From the NCBI RefSeq assembly GCF_037975245.1, contig NC_092572.1, positions 32,275,989-32,339,988 on the forward strand: a stretch of 64,000 nt of DNA, written 5' to 3'. The DNA is from Apostichopus japonicus. Taxonomy: Eukaryota > Echinodermata > Holothuroidea > Aspidochirotida > Stichopodidae. The notes under the pieces were generated by a model. That model did not search any database. It was not told where the DNA came from and was given only the letters and a program-made list of their open reading frames with translations. Numbering within the stretch: the first letter of the stretch is position 1; the number at the start of each line of letters is the position of its first letter. The position numbers and the translations under genes were made by a program. This document shows positions 39,711 through 52,700 of this stretch, piece after piece.

Positions 39711-39711
39711 C

Positions 39712-39875
39712 AGGGGTGTATGCAGGATTTTCTAACCCGGGGGGGGGGGGGCGTATTACTATCTAAGCGGAGCGCCACCATTGGTTGGCGCGCAGCGTAC
39801 AAGCACATTTCTGGTTTTGGTACCCCCAGATCCCCGGAAATGGCACTTCTCGGGCTTGAAACTGACCAACCATAT
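39712..39875 (+). repeat. Interspersed repeat R1 composite, copy 3
   Basis: 'ggggtgtatgcaggattttc', G run, then 'ctatctaagcggagcgccac' at 39759, 'ttggcgcgcagcgtacaag' and 'gaaatggcacttctcgggc'. Confidence 0.85.
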
Positions 39876-40378
39876 GTACACTTTTGCCTGAGAACCAAGT
39901 TTTTTCCAAATACTTTATTCTCATCTATAACCTTTTTGAAGATTGTCACCAGTCACACCCCATGTTCGACTTCATCTCATATCCTGTGGATCATTGCTTT
40001 TGTAGGTGATTATTCATCGCGGCCCACAATATCCGTCAGCCCCACTGTTCAGAATTTGAAAATTCACAATTCTCGTGAATAAATTCACTTCAAAACATAC
40101 CCATAATGTTGCACAAAATATCATCTATGGACAACCGATATAGAAAAACCTCCTTCAAACCCTAACAGACGGGTCAAAATTGCACGAGTATGATGAAGTA
40201 TGATGAAGAATGTTGGTTAGGGAATTTTCGAAAATTCAGACGGCTACTAAAAAAATTCGTTGAGGAACTAAAAATATACCAGATATTTCCGAAACCGAAC
40301 ACTACACACATCGACAGTTTTGAGCATGGACGCAGATCAATCTTGGATAATGGTGGGGACGCGTGTCTGTTCTATGAC

Positions 40379-40490
40379 ACTATCTAAGCGTATCTCGACC
40401 ATGGGTTCGCGCGTAGCGTAGGATTTTTTTGGGCAAATATACCTCACAGATCGCCGGAAATAACACTTCCCAGACCTAATGATGCTCCTA
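40379..40490 (+). repeat. Interspersed repeat R1, copy 4 (diverged)
   Basis: 'actatctaagcgtatctcga', 'gttcgcgcgtagcgtagga', 'cgccggaaataacacttccc'. Confidence 0.75.
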
Positions 40491-43087
40491 AACCTCCTTA
40501 AGTTTTAGATCTCATGGCTTAGAAATTTAGTTTGGAGAAATACATGGGCGTCTGCAGAAAGAAAATCAGGGACAAATAATCCAAGTAGACTTATGTATAT
40601 AGGATGGGTCTGGGGTCCTCTCCCAGAAAACAAATATAGACTGCCGCAAATGCGATTTCCGTCCTATATTTAACAACTGTGGATAAAATACAATAAAATG
40701 AGAACTGCTGCATGTCATTTGCACAATGCCGGATCAAACTGGGCCAAAGTCCAATACAGGGGAACTTGAAATGCAGCTATTGGTCAAGACAAATTGGTGG
40801 GGCCACGGTATATCATGTTACCACTACTGAAAAAGTTGGTGGGGACGCGTCCTGCTGTCCTCACCAGGATCTGCGCCCATGGTTTGGAGGCTGTTTATCG
40901 TGGAACGCCATTTTCATGCTCACTGATATGATGTGATATCTGCTGTTTGCTTTACAAATTCTAATAATTTTGTCACTGTTCCTCTTTTTCTTCCCTTTTT
41001 CTTGCCGTATTTTCTACTCCATCCTTTTCTCCTTTTCTCTCTTTCTTCTTTTTCTTTTCCTTCCTTCACCTCGTTGAAGTTGGCAAGTGTATACAGTTCC
41101 AAAGCTATTCAACAGCAACAAAACGTTATTTTGTGTATGTCTGTTGTGGGGTGAAGTTAGCGCTATGAGCTACAAGTTCCAATGCGCAAGGTGGGGGAAA
41201 GGGGCTAGAAATAATGTGTGGGTCAATTCTAACTCGGTTTTCGGTCGTTAATTGTTGATGTAGCCTACCAGGTAAAAGGTTGAAATGACTTTAACAATTT
41301 CAAATTAATAATTTGATTTATTATACCATTTGGAGCACATAACATAGGCTATAACAGAACATTACTGGCAAAAACTAGGGGGGTTGAGTGTGTGGGCCAA
41401 CCCCCTCTTCAAAAAGTGGGGGGTTAAACCCCCAACCCCCAACCCCCCTGTTTCTCCGCCACTGTCCATGTGTATAGTTTAGAGACAACAATTGCATGAT
41501 ATTTAATTATATGCAATTAAAACGTGACTCTTTAATACAGATAATAAACTACATTTTTATAGGATTTCAGTATTGGACAGAATAGAAAAACAACTCAATA
41601 AGATGTTTTGAATGTACAGAGTTTATAACATTAATGTATATACCAAGACAAACGGGTTACCGACGGATACATTTATTTGTACTTGAATCAGCTTTTCTAG
41701 TTGATTTTGATAATTGTTGGTTGATACTAAACGTCCATTGCAATGTATAAGACATAAGCTTGAATAGACAAATTACCATTTAGACAGTAAGTTACAGATG
41801 CCGAAAATTAAAACAAAATCCCATTATTGTTTAACAAAAGGTTAGTGTGACACGGCTCCGCGCGACGAAATTTTAAGACTTGAGCATTAAGAATTACGCA
41901 CCTTCACTTAGTGAAGTCACTCTAGGGTTATATTTTCATAAGAACATGACAATGATATATTACTTTGACTTTGCAGCAAACTATGAAGGTTTGTGAAAAT
42001 GTCGAGGGAACGCTAGCCTAAATATCATAATAATATTAACGGTGACAAGAATCATTAGCGGTTAATTGATCGATTAAAAACATGTAACCCCGGGAATATT
42101 GATCGCTCATTTGTTAAAATAGTAAATAAAACAATTCCACTAAATTTAAAGTCAAATCAAGAAATTGAAAACATACGAATTAACAGAACATTTGCTATCA
42201 GTGTGTTGGGTTGTACTTTACAATGATATATTATTTTATTTGCAGCAGTTCTTGGAAGGTTTGTGAACAATGTCAACTGATCGCAAAGCCTGAATAAATG
42301 TCACAACACTATCAATGTTGCCAGGAAGGATGATCGGTTTATTGATCAATTAACAACAAACTCATATTGTCTTACTCCCCCAAATAAAATAAAAATATTC
42401 CAGTGACTTACATTTGACAATCATGAATTGCTAGATAGGTTTTTAGAGTCAACTGCAAAGTATGTTCCAAGATTAACTATAGCCAATAAATGGAGCCAAT
42501 AAAGGGAGGGTAGAGCTCAGTGACATACTACCCCCTCCCCACCTCCAATAGTCAGTATAGGGGTTTGTATTCTGCCGTGGAAGAATGAGACACACTGTAC
42601 GGGTGCACTCCAACCCCCCCCCCCCTCATTTCATTTCATTGTCTCAACCTCACAGAAAGTATTTATTAGCAAAACCTTGCGTTAGTCTAAATTTTAAAAA
42701 CAATTCTTGGGTGACGGCTTCAATAACCCGGAAATAAAATAAGTTCGTTCATTCAAATTGCTCGTAATTTCCAAGTTAGTTTTCCGTTGATTTATTTTAC
42801 CAAGCCATGATTTCTATGAACGGAGGAAAGCCGGTATAGTAAAGATATCAGTGATGCCCTCCAATTTATTAATGGGTTTAGATGTTTTCAAATTAGATTT
42901 TAAATCATTTGAAATCACTGAGAATAATATTAAATAGGCAATAGGTGCATGAGCGTCCAGAGACAACACGGTTAGGACCCGGATTCAATTTACATTACCC
43001 GGCACCATCTGTGCACAGTTCATTATTCGATATTTTCCCAGCCCCTCCGTATTTTCGCCGACCAGCAAAGTGAGTGCGTTACCCGAA
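40491..43087. other. Non-coding with one local duplication
   Basis: A pair of related ~140-bp units lies at 41950-42110 and 42210-42370. G/C runs occur at 41395-41450 and 42604-42618. A 41-codon open stretch at 42950-43075 ('gaccagcaaa|gtgagtg') looks exon-like but has no convincing acceptor and is not called. Confidence 0.35.
41950..42370. repeat. Two diverged direct repeats of ~150 bp
   Basis: Both contain 'atatatta.ttt', 'tttgcagcA', 'gaaggtttgtgaa', 'atgtc', and 'gatcg.tt.attgatc'. Spacing is about 270 bp; identity is moderate. Confidence 0.65.
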
Positions 43088-44930
43088 ACTGTGGAGGGGG
43101 GGGGGGGGTCTTAACTATAATTTGCTATCTGTTAGTAAACACTCAATATTGCCCCTCTATACGTAAAAGAAATGCTCATTTTTAATGACATGTACCCTTC
43201 TCAAATTTCATAAGTTGATTAAAAAGCCCTTTTAGTTTTATTAACCATTATTAATAACGACGATAATTTTTAATTACCATGTGCCATTGTGTTGAAAAGT
43301 TTCATACAAGTGAAATGAATAAGTTCTCTTTTGTTAGACAAATTTCAAAACTGGGATTTGTGCTATACGGAATGGACGGAGAATATTTTGTCTCGGAAGT
43401 TTGGAGGTAACTTCGTGGTTTTTAACTCAAATAAATGTCGCAAATCCCACTTTCCCTCGATGTATGCGCCCCCCCCCTCCTCCACTGGATTGAATCCACT
43501 TCCGCCGCCCCTGGGAGAACGAGATAATGGACAGAACAAAGGTCACGTGGTTCCTCAATATATATTCCACATAGTAAGATTATCGTTCATAATTCATCCT
43601 AGTGTTCTCAATTGCTTCAATGAGATTGGGAGAGACTGCCAGAAGCCAATCTAAATCACTCTTGTAGATTTCAGGACTTATGACACGCTGGTCGCCCCGT
43701 GTTCGTGTAATAGCATACATTGTATTACTGCATAATATGTATGAGATAATGAAATAGACTAATACCTTTTTTTGTTCTTGATCTGACGAGTTTCAAGTTT
43801 TACTCTCTTTTTTTCGAGAAAATAAGTAAAAGTTGTTATTCCGCGAGACAGCAGCCACTTAGACCGAAGAAGTCGTACGTCCTCAATTTAGGTCGACAGA
43901 CGCACACGATTAAGCAAGTTATGGTAAATTAAACTATCACGATGGCGTAAAAGCACAACACTAACAAGCATACGAACACGCAGGGTGAATTTTATGCAGA
44001 CGCATAGGCGTAGCAATAGGAGGATCAGGCAGTTCATTGAACAGGGACAGCAATATCCAGGGACCCCCAATATCGAGGAACCTCCAATATCCAGGGTCAC
44101 CAAGTGTTCGTTCCAACATTTTGAGCCAATGGATAACAACAGTCAGTCATGTTTATGCAAGAAATATTGATATTTGCAACCGTGTCTATGCCTAAGTCTG
44201 TTTTATCTCAAAGAGTTGACAACAAATGAATTGTACACTGCCCTCACTCAGGTACGGAACATCCGACCTGCTTTATCACAGTTATGTACTACATTGAACC
44301 GTATTGAACTGGTAGTTCTTGAATTTAAAGCAAGCTTTGTCGGAAATGCAAAGCAATTAACAAACTAAAATGTCTATACACAGCTTTTCGTTTACTTTCA
44401 TGCTCCGTGAAGAAATATTATTGCAGACTGTAAAACAATACAGACCTTCAGTTCATGTTTACACTATGATTGTAAGATATATCACATCCTGTAATTTAGA
44501 ATATATGTGATATCACACGTCATTTCCCCCTAATAACCGGGTATTGAAACTTGACACTTTTTTTAAGGTTGTAAATGTTTGGTAGGTTCACCCAAAATTG
44601 AGAGAAAAAGAAATATTGGCAATGAATATAGTGAAAAATGAATGATCTTGAACATTAACTTTTGCTGTAAAAAACTAAGCACCCGTAATGATGTAAAAGT
44701 ATTTAATGCTAGGGGGATACTCCTACCCGTACGTCTCCTTTCCAATGCCGCAATATTCACCAAGATAATTAGAGTAAACATTGGTACCACCAAGCAAAAC
44801 AATTAAAATTAAATGGAAAACCAGGGCCATACAACGTGATTACTGATAACTATGAGCCTCTTTACCGTGCATGCGTGAGCTGACTATCTGGACTCTGGAA
44901 TCAAATAATGATGATATTTTTCTCCTTAAA
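43088..44930. repeat. Large dispersed duplication C, copy 2
   Basis: Partner of 34316-35730 in the same orientation, 8.8 kb away. It is longer by about 430 bp, with extra sequence around 43995-44400. Confidence 0.8.
43460..43575 (+). repeat. Interspersed repeat R2, copy inside duplication C
   Basis: C run, then 'ctggattgaatccacttccg', 'ctgggagaacgagataatgg' and 'ggtcacgtggttcctcaata'. This is the best-preserved R2 copy. Confidence 0.65.
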
Positions 44931-45501
44931 GCTAGTTCGTGTATATATGACACTATCAGATTATATTTACCAACAACAGCAGTTTAAATGCTCGTAACCG
45001 CACTTGTTAGTTCTAATCTCGGAGGAAGAAAAAGCAAAAAAAGGGCAAACATGAAAAAGAAATGCTAATGTTAAGATACTACGGAAGTATTTCCAAAATA
45101 AATTCCGCGCAGAGACTGATCTAGTGAAAATGTCGAGCGCCCTCTAAAATAAAGATTTACAACAGATCTAGAAACTTGAAACCATTCGGATTAGTCACAA
45201 CGTACTTCCAATATTAAATTATTAATTCATGTATCAGATTCTTCTTTTTATTCCACTTCTCTTCTTCCAGAACTTGTTTTCATGCTGTGATAAACTATTT
45301 ACTGTGTCGTTGGAACACAGTTTCTTGTAAATTCGTTTTAAGTTTCATTTAAACGTAGTTTACAAACAACACATTGTCACCTATCTTTAACTAAATCGTT
45401 TAGTATTTAACGTAGAGGGAATTATGATATTTAACTCCTACTTGCCTGATACTAAATTACCGTTACTAACTAACAGGAACATGAATCTTTGTCTCTCTTA
45501 C
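44931..45501. other. Non-coding
   Basis: AT-rich; no feature seen. Confidence 0.5.
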
Positions 45502-45537
45502 CACTTCTCCTGGTAGATTACCCCATCTGTCACAGGC
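45502..45537 (-). CDS. Predicted 36-bp micro-exon
   Basis: The minus strand has one of the best acceptors in the window ('aaccttcccttcctttcag') and a strong donor ('gaagtg|gtaaga'). The 36 nt between them read ACDRWGNLPGEV in phase 0, with no stop. It lies upstream of, and in the same strand and phase as, the exon at 37737-37913, so both may belong to one gene with an intron of nearly 8 kb. That link is inference. The gene was not recognised. Confidence 0.5.
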
Positions 45538-45926
45538 CTGAAAGGAAGGGAAGGTTATTATCATGAGATGTTTAAATGTGTTTCAGGAAAATAAAAAAGG
45601 GCGAAGTAAAAAATGTATAAGTTAGAATGATATATCTTCACAAATATCACAGTAAACTATTCTTTGCAGGTAAACACACATCTGTATTGAACACCCTATG
45701 AAGTCAATATAGGAGACAGACTCGTCACTGTAAGATGCACGGACTAAATAACAAGAAATTATAAACATCATCTTAAAAGGGAAGGCAATGATAGTCTTAA
45801 ACCAGTCATCAACCACCGAATGACGTCATCGAAAACTGAGTGACGTCACAATGACCAACTTTTCACTGAGATAATCAGATGGTTGCCCTGAACGACAGAG
45901 AAGATGACTAGAAGGGAAAGACAAGA
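45538..45926. other. Non-coding
   Basis: Nothing recognised. 'gaatgacgtcatcg' and 'gagtgacgtcaca' near 45820-45850 are two CRE-like TGACGTCA words 23 bp apart. Confidence 0.5.
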
Positions 45927-45954
45927 GTACGGAATGCCATATGTATCAAAAATG

Positions 45955-46330
45955 TCCAAAACTATATAAGCATGTTCAAAATAATATAAGCATGTCCAAA
46001 AACATATAAGCATGTCCAAATTTATATATACATATCGAAACTTATATAAGTAAGTCCAAAAATAATATGAGCATGCCCAAAATAATATGAGAGTGTTGAA
46101 AACTTATATGAACATGTCGAATGTAACTGCTAACTTCATCTTTATAGTGAACATGTTGGCATTTGAATTCACGCCATATGTTGCAAATATCCCCCCCAAA
46201 AATATAAGAATGTCCAAAATAATATAAGCATGTCCAAATTTATATAAACATGTCGAAACCAATATGAGTATGTCCAAAAATAATAAGAGCATGTCCAAAA
46301 TAATATAAGAGTGTCGAAAAATAATACAAA
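45955..46330. repeat. Left arm array of the ~20-bp 'aagcatgtccaaa' motif
   Basis: About 15 variants of 'ataagcatgtccaaa' or 'gagtgtcgaaaa' in plus orientation. Confidence 0.85.
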
Positions 46331-47119
46331 AGTCTCGAGCGTAACTGCTAGTTTCAACTTTGTAATGAACAGTAAGGCGTTTGAATTTACGCCATATGTT
46401 CCAAATATCAAACTTTTTATTTTGGTATGCTGAAAACAAATACACCATATCCAGCGTAACGTAAGACGATGTACAGTTCATCCATTACCGTATTAGTGTG
46501 TGTGTTTATATTTTAATGATATTTCGATCGAGAACGATTTTATTTTCGAGGAAATATTAGTTGAGTTGTTTCGTAGCGCGAGTGGTCAACCGGGCCCCAA
46601 GGTGCTGTAACTATCAGTGAGTTTAACACGAAGAACCACTGCAGTGTCCAACACTCCACGCTATTTAATCACTAATCTGTAGTTGACGAGTTCTTTCCAC
46701 GTTTCCATCTTGAAATTTAGTTTAAAGGTGAGAGTGAAGATTAAACGTTGAATACCCCTAACCTAGGCTTACTTTTGTTTTAATCCTGGCCTAGTGTCCT
46801 ACTTCGTTCATGTAGGCTAGCCCATAATTCGCCACCATTACGCATGTGTGATAACTACTGGACTTGTTAGAAAGTTGTTAGCGCATGCATGTTGTACGTA
46901 CTTTCGCACGTGAACTTCTTTGCCTTCGCATCAATATATGAATAATTTCAGCACCTCTAGGCAGGGCGAAACCACTCACATTACGAACGGATGTGAAAAG
47001 GAAAAATGTTAGGTGATGGTCTTGTTTTTACATATTTTTACTTCAAACGCCTACATATTCACAACAAAGTTTAAGTTAGCAATTACACTCGAGAGACTTT
47101 TCTATTATTTTTCGACAAC

Positions 47120-48045
47120 CTCATATTATTTTGGGCGTGCTCATATTATATTTGGACATACTTATATGCGTTTGGACATGCGCATATTATTTTGGACATG
47201 CTCATAATAGTTTCGACATGTCTATATAAATTTGGACATGCTCATATTAGTTTGGACATGCTCATATAAATTTGGACATGCTCATATAAGTTTGGACATG
47301 CTCATATTAGTTTGGACATGCTCATATTAGTTTGGACATGCTTATATTATTTTGGATATTTTGCAACATATGGCGTAACTTTAAAACGCCAAAATGTTCA
47401 ATACAAAATTGAATTAAGCAGTTACATTTGACCCTCTTGTATTATTTTTCGACACTCTTTTCATATTTTGGACATGCTCATATAGTCTTTCGACACTCTC
47501 ATATTATTTTGGACATGCTCTTATTATTTTATATAAATTGGGATAGCTTATATTTTGTTTGGACATGCTTATATTATTTTGGATATTTTGCAACATATGG
47601 CGTAACTTTAAAACGCCGAAATGTTCAATACAAAATTGAATTAAGCAGTTACATTTGACCCTCTTGTATTATTTTTCGACACTCTTTTCATATTTTGGAC
47701 ATGCTCATATAGTATTTCGACACTCTCATATTATTTTGGACATGCTCTTATTATTTTATATAAATTGGGATAGCTTATATTTTGTTTGGACATGCTTATA
47801 TTATTTTGGATATTTTGCAACATTTGGCGTAACTTTAAAACGCCGAAATGTTCAATACAAAATTGAATTAAGCAGTTACATTTGACCCTCTTGTATTATT
47901 TTTCGACACTCTTTTAATATTTTGGACATTCTCATATAGTCTTTCGACACTCTCATATTATTTTGGACATGCTCTTATTATTTTATATAAATTGGGATAG
48001 CTTATATTTTTTTGGACATGCTTATATTATTTTGGACGTTTTTGA
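47120..48045. repeat. Right arm array of the same motif, inverted
   Basis: 'tttggacatgctcatatta' repeated tens of times, the reverse complement of the left-arm motif. Confidence 0.88.
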
Positions 48046-48060
48046 TACATATGGCATTCC
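47370..48060. repeat. 227-bp tandem repeat, three copies
   Basis: 'acatttgaccctcttgtatt' starts at 47424, 47651 and 47878, exactly 227 bp apart. Copies 1 and 2 are nearly identical. The repeated ~76-codon frame starting MTLLYYFSTLF is a by-product. Confidence 0.95.
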
Positions 48061-48064
48061 GTAC

Positions 48065-49754
48065 AGGAGTATTTAAAGATAGAACTCAGAACACCGTAGT
48101 TGGATCGATTTAATGTCAGAAAAAGCAAAATCTTGCTTAGCCCAAAAACCAGCATATTGGTCCCCACACCCCAACCCCGTAGTCTTACATGGTCTGTTCA
48201 TATCGTGTAAAGATATCCATGACATTTTGGGAAATACAATTGTCTGATCAACACATACTATAATAGACACAATGGGAGAATTAAAAAGAATAGTGTAGAT
48301 CTGTAAACATTGAAAACAAATCATGAAATATAATAAAACCTGCATAGATTTTCTTCTTTCTAAATTAGTCCGTGTGTGTATGTTAATTGGGAGTTTGAAC
48401 ATGCGCAAATATTCAGTTTCGCAATAGTTGACTCTGTCCAACGTTAGGCAGGGGATATTTAGACCAGGAAACGACGGCCTGTTTATTTATAAAAGATTAG
48501 GGAGGGTTTATGCAACCGATACGCCCTGTGTGTCTATTAGACTAGTATAGGTAGAAACCGTGTGAGCTCGTCATTGCTTTGTCTCTATGTATTAGCTGGA
48601 CTCGGACTTGGTTTGGGTTGCCCATATACTCTATAGAACTCTGTTCGAACTCGAGAGTACCATACTCGGACCAAATAGTCTCGGACTCGGCACGGAATCA
48701 GGAGGAATTGGACTCAGCTACATCAGAGTGTTTCTTATACTATAACATACAGACATATCGAATGGTTCTGATGGAAAGAGTAATTATAACAACAGGAACC
48801 ATGTGAGGATACAAGGCCCGAATGTAACATTATGTTATTGTCAGCGCTTGAATATAATTATTAATTTGCCGGGTGGTAATTGATTAAAAAGCAACCACAT
48901 TACCAGTTACTTTGAACACCACATCCCTCCCCCTTTTCTGGCCCAGGCTCCTTCAAGAAACTGTTTTATACACAGTAGTAATTATTCAAAAGACGAAAGA
49001 AATAATGCAAATATTTTAAACCATTATTAGTTCAGATTCACCCGCGTTGCCATTTTTGTATCATAATGCTGCTGCTTATTCATAGTACTGTACATACAGA
49101 GGGTGGTACAAAAAAACGTTTCTTGAAAGTTAAATAAAAACCTTAAATTTAACACCTTTAAGTTAAACTTTAATGAAGTCACCTCTACTTTAATTTTCAA
49201 AGTAAGTTAAAATCTAGTTGATGAAATCTACCTTAAAAAAGTACACTTGTTTCTTTGTTTCAAGTTAAAACCAGATCTGTCCATTCGTATATTCGCCTGC
49301 TTGGACACACATATTTATGTCAGTCACGAATATATACATTAATTTAAATAAATAATAAAATATAATCAATAGGGATCCCTCATATCACATTACAACTCAA
49401 ACTATTAGAACCGAGTTACATTTACTGACTGTTGTATTACTGCGTACAGTGGCGTCAAAACGTCAAATGAATGGTATGCATCGATATTTTTACCAATAGA
49501 ACATTTTTTACTGAGACGGTGTGAAAGAGAGACATTGCAAGCACGATAGATTCATTTCGCTTTATAAGGATTTATCCGTCTGAATATTCTCTACTTAAAC
49601 ATAGAGAATGTTCATTATTTCACAAGGCAATTACTTCTATAACGAGAGCACATGTTAGGGGTCTGAATGCAGAGAAAGAAGGACAAGAATAATTAGGAAA
49701 TAGGACGAAGTGCTGGAGTACGAGCGTGGAAGGGAGACTTCATTAGATTAATTT
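48065..49754. other. Non-coding, no gene recognised
   Basis: A 122-codon minus-strand frame (48073-48441) has no splice or family support. 48595-48720 has many 'actcgg' and 'tcggact' words. 49262-49400 is related to 59500-59640. Confidence 0.4.
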
Positions 49755-52700
49755 ATTTGTACAATAACTCGTTATTTGTACTATACCTCATGATATTTGT
49801 ACCATACCTCATGATATTTGTACTATACCTCATGATATTTGTAACATACCTCATGTTATTTGTACCATATCTCATGTTATTTGTATCATACCTTATGTTA
49901 TTTGTACTATACCTCATGTTATTTGTACCATACCTCATGTTATTTGTAACATACCTCATGTTATTTGTAACATACCTCATGTTATTTGTACCATATCTCA
50001 TGTTATTTGTATCATACCTTATGTTATTTGTACTATACCTCATGTTATTTGTACCATACCTCATGTTATTTGTACCATACCTCATGTTATTTGTACTATA
50101 CCTCATGTTATTTGTACCATACCTCATGTTATTTGTACTATACCTCATGATATTTGTACCATACCTCATGTTATTTGTACCATACCTTATGTTATTTGTA
50201 CTATACCTCAAGTTATTTGTAACATACCTTATGTTATTTGTAACATACCTCATGTTATTTGTAACATACCTCATGTTATTTGTACCATATCTCATGTTAT
50301 ATGTATCATACCTCATGATATTTGTACCATACCTCATGTTATTTGTACTATACCTCATGTTATTTGTACCATACCTCATGTTATTTGTACTATACCTCAT
50401 GATATTTGTACCATACCTCATGTTATTTGTACTATACCTCATGTTATTTGTAACATACCTCATGTTATTTGTACCATACCTCATGTTATTTGTACTATAC
50501 CTCATGTTATTTGTAACATACCTCATGTTATTTGTACTATACCTCATGATATTTGTACCATACCTTATGTTATTTGTACTATACCTCATGTTATTTGTAA
50601 CATACCTCATGTTATACGTACCATACCTCATGTTATTTGTACCATACCTCATGTTATTTGTACCATACCTCATGTTATTTGTACTATACCTAATGATATG
50701 TGTACCATACCTCATGTTATTTGTACCATACCTTATGTTATTTGTACTATACCTCATGTTATTTGTACTATACCTCATGTTATTTGTAACATACCTCATG
50801 TTATACGTACCATACCTCATGTTATTTGTACCATACCTCATGATATTTGTACCATACCTCATGTTATTTGTACTATACCTCATGTTATTTGTAACATACC
50901 TCATGATATTCGTACCATACCTCATGTTATTTGTACTATACCTCATGTTATTTGTACCATACCTCATGTTATTTGTACTATACCTCATGATATTTGTACC
51001 ATACCTCATGTTATTTGTGCCATACCTTATGTTATTTGTACTATACCTCATGTTATTTGTACCATACCTCATGTTATTTGTACTATACCTCATGTTATTT
51101 GTACCATACCTCATGTTATTTGTACCATACCTCATGTTATTTGTACTATACCTCATGATATTTGTACCATACCTCATGTTATTTGTGCCATACCTTATGT
51201 TATTTGTACTATACCTCATGTTATTTGTACCATACCTCATGTTATTTGTACTATACCTCATGTTATTTGTACCATACCTCATGTTATTTGTACTATACCT
51301 CATGTTATTTGTACCATACCTCATGTTATTTGTACCATACCTCATGTTATTTGTACTATACCTCATGTTATTTGTACCATACCTCATGTTATTTGTACTA
51401 TACCTCATGATATTTGTACCATACCTCATGTTATTTGTACCATACCTTATGTTATTTGTACTATACCTCAAGTTATTTGTAACATACCTTATGTTATTTG
51501 TAACATACCTCATGTTATTTGTAACATACCTCATGTTATTTGTACCATATCTCATGTTATTTGTACTATACCTCATGATATTTGTACCATACCTCATGTT
51601 ATTTGTACCATACCTTATGTTATTTGTACTATACCTCATGTTATTTGTAACATACCTCATGTTATTTGTACCATATCTCATGTTATTTGTACTATACCTC
51701 ATGTTATTTGTACCATACCTCATGATATATGTACCATACCTTATGTTATTTGTACTATACCTCATGTTATTTGTACTATACCTCATGTTATTTGTACCAT
51801 ACCTCATGTTATTTGTACCATACCTCATGTTATTTGTAACATACCTCATGTTATTTGTACCATATCTCATGTTATATGTATCATACCTCATGATATTTGT
51901 ACCATACCTCATGTTATTTGTACCATACCTTATGTTATTTGTATTATACCTCATGTTATTTGTACTATACCTCATGTTATTTGTAACATACCTCATGTTA
52001 TACGTACCATACCTCATGTTATTTGTACCATACCTCATGATATTTGTACCATACCTCATGTTATTTGTACTATACCTCATGTTATTTGTAACATACCTCA
52101 TGTTATTTGTACCATACCTCATGTTATTTGTACTATACCTCATGTTATTTGTAACATACCTCATGTTATTTGTACTATACCTCATGATATTTGTACCATA
52201 CCTTATGTTACTTGTACTATACCTCATGTTATTTGTAACATACCTCATGTTATACGTACCATACCTCATGTTATTTGTACCATACCTCATGTTATTTGTA
52301 CCATACCTCATGTTATTTGTACCATACCTCATGTTATTTGTACTATACCTAATGATATGTGTACCATACCTCATGTTATTTGTACCATACCTTATGTTAT
52401 TTGTACTATACCTCATGTTATTTGTACTATACCTCATGTTATTTGTAACATACCTCATGTTATACGTACCATACCTCATGTTATTTGTACCATACCTCAT
52501 GATATTTGTACCATACCTCATGTTATTTGTACTATACCTCATGTTATTTGTAACATACCTCATGATATTCGTACCATACCTCATGTTATTTGTACTATAC
52601 CTCATGTTATTTGTACCATACCTCATGTTATTTGTACTATACCTCATGATATTTGTACCATACCTCATGTTATTTGTGCCATACCTTATGTTATTTGTAC

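Larger units (their letters stand above)
45927..48064. mobile_element. Complete terminal-inverted-repeat element with fold-back arms, non-autonomous
   Basis: Both ends carry the same ~35-bp inverted repeat. The left starts GTACGGAATGCCATATGTAT, and the right end read on the minus strand is identical apart from one or two bases. Inside each end lie arrays of a ~20-bp motif ('ataagcatgtccaaaataat') in opposite orientation: 45955-46330 on the left, 47120-48045 on the right. The whole can therefore fold into a long hairpin around a unique centre (about 46400-47020). The 'cgccatatgttgcaaatat' block is also mirrored. No transposase-like frame is present. A target-site duplication is not obvious because the ends are the palindrome GTAC. 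Confidence 0.85.

Noticed and set aside
42950-43075. 41-codon plus-strand frame ending at a 'gtgagt' donor
   Set aside because: Looks protein-like, but there is no convincing acceptor and it lies next to repeat sequence and a G run.
47428-47885. Two identical 76-residue frames
   Set aside because: Created by the exact 227-bp duplication inside a transposon arm, not by a gene pair.
45955-48045. CRISPR-like array from regularly spaced short repeats
   Set aside because: Spacers are not unique, repeats abut, orientation flips between arms, and the host is an animal.
48073-48441. 122-residue minus-strand frame
   Set aside because: Adjacent to the transposon end, no family resemblance, no splice or promoter support.
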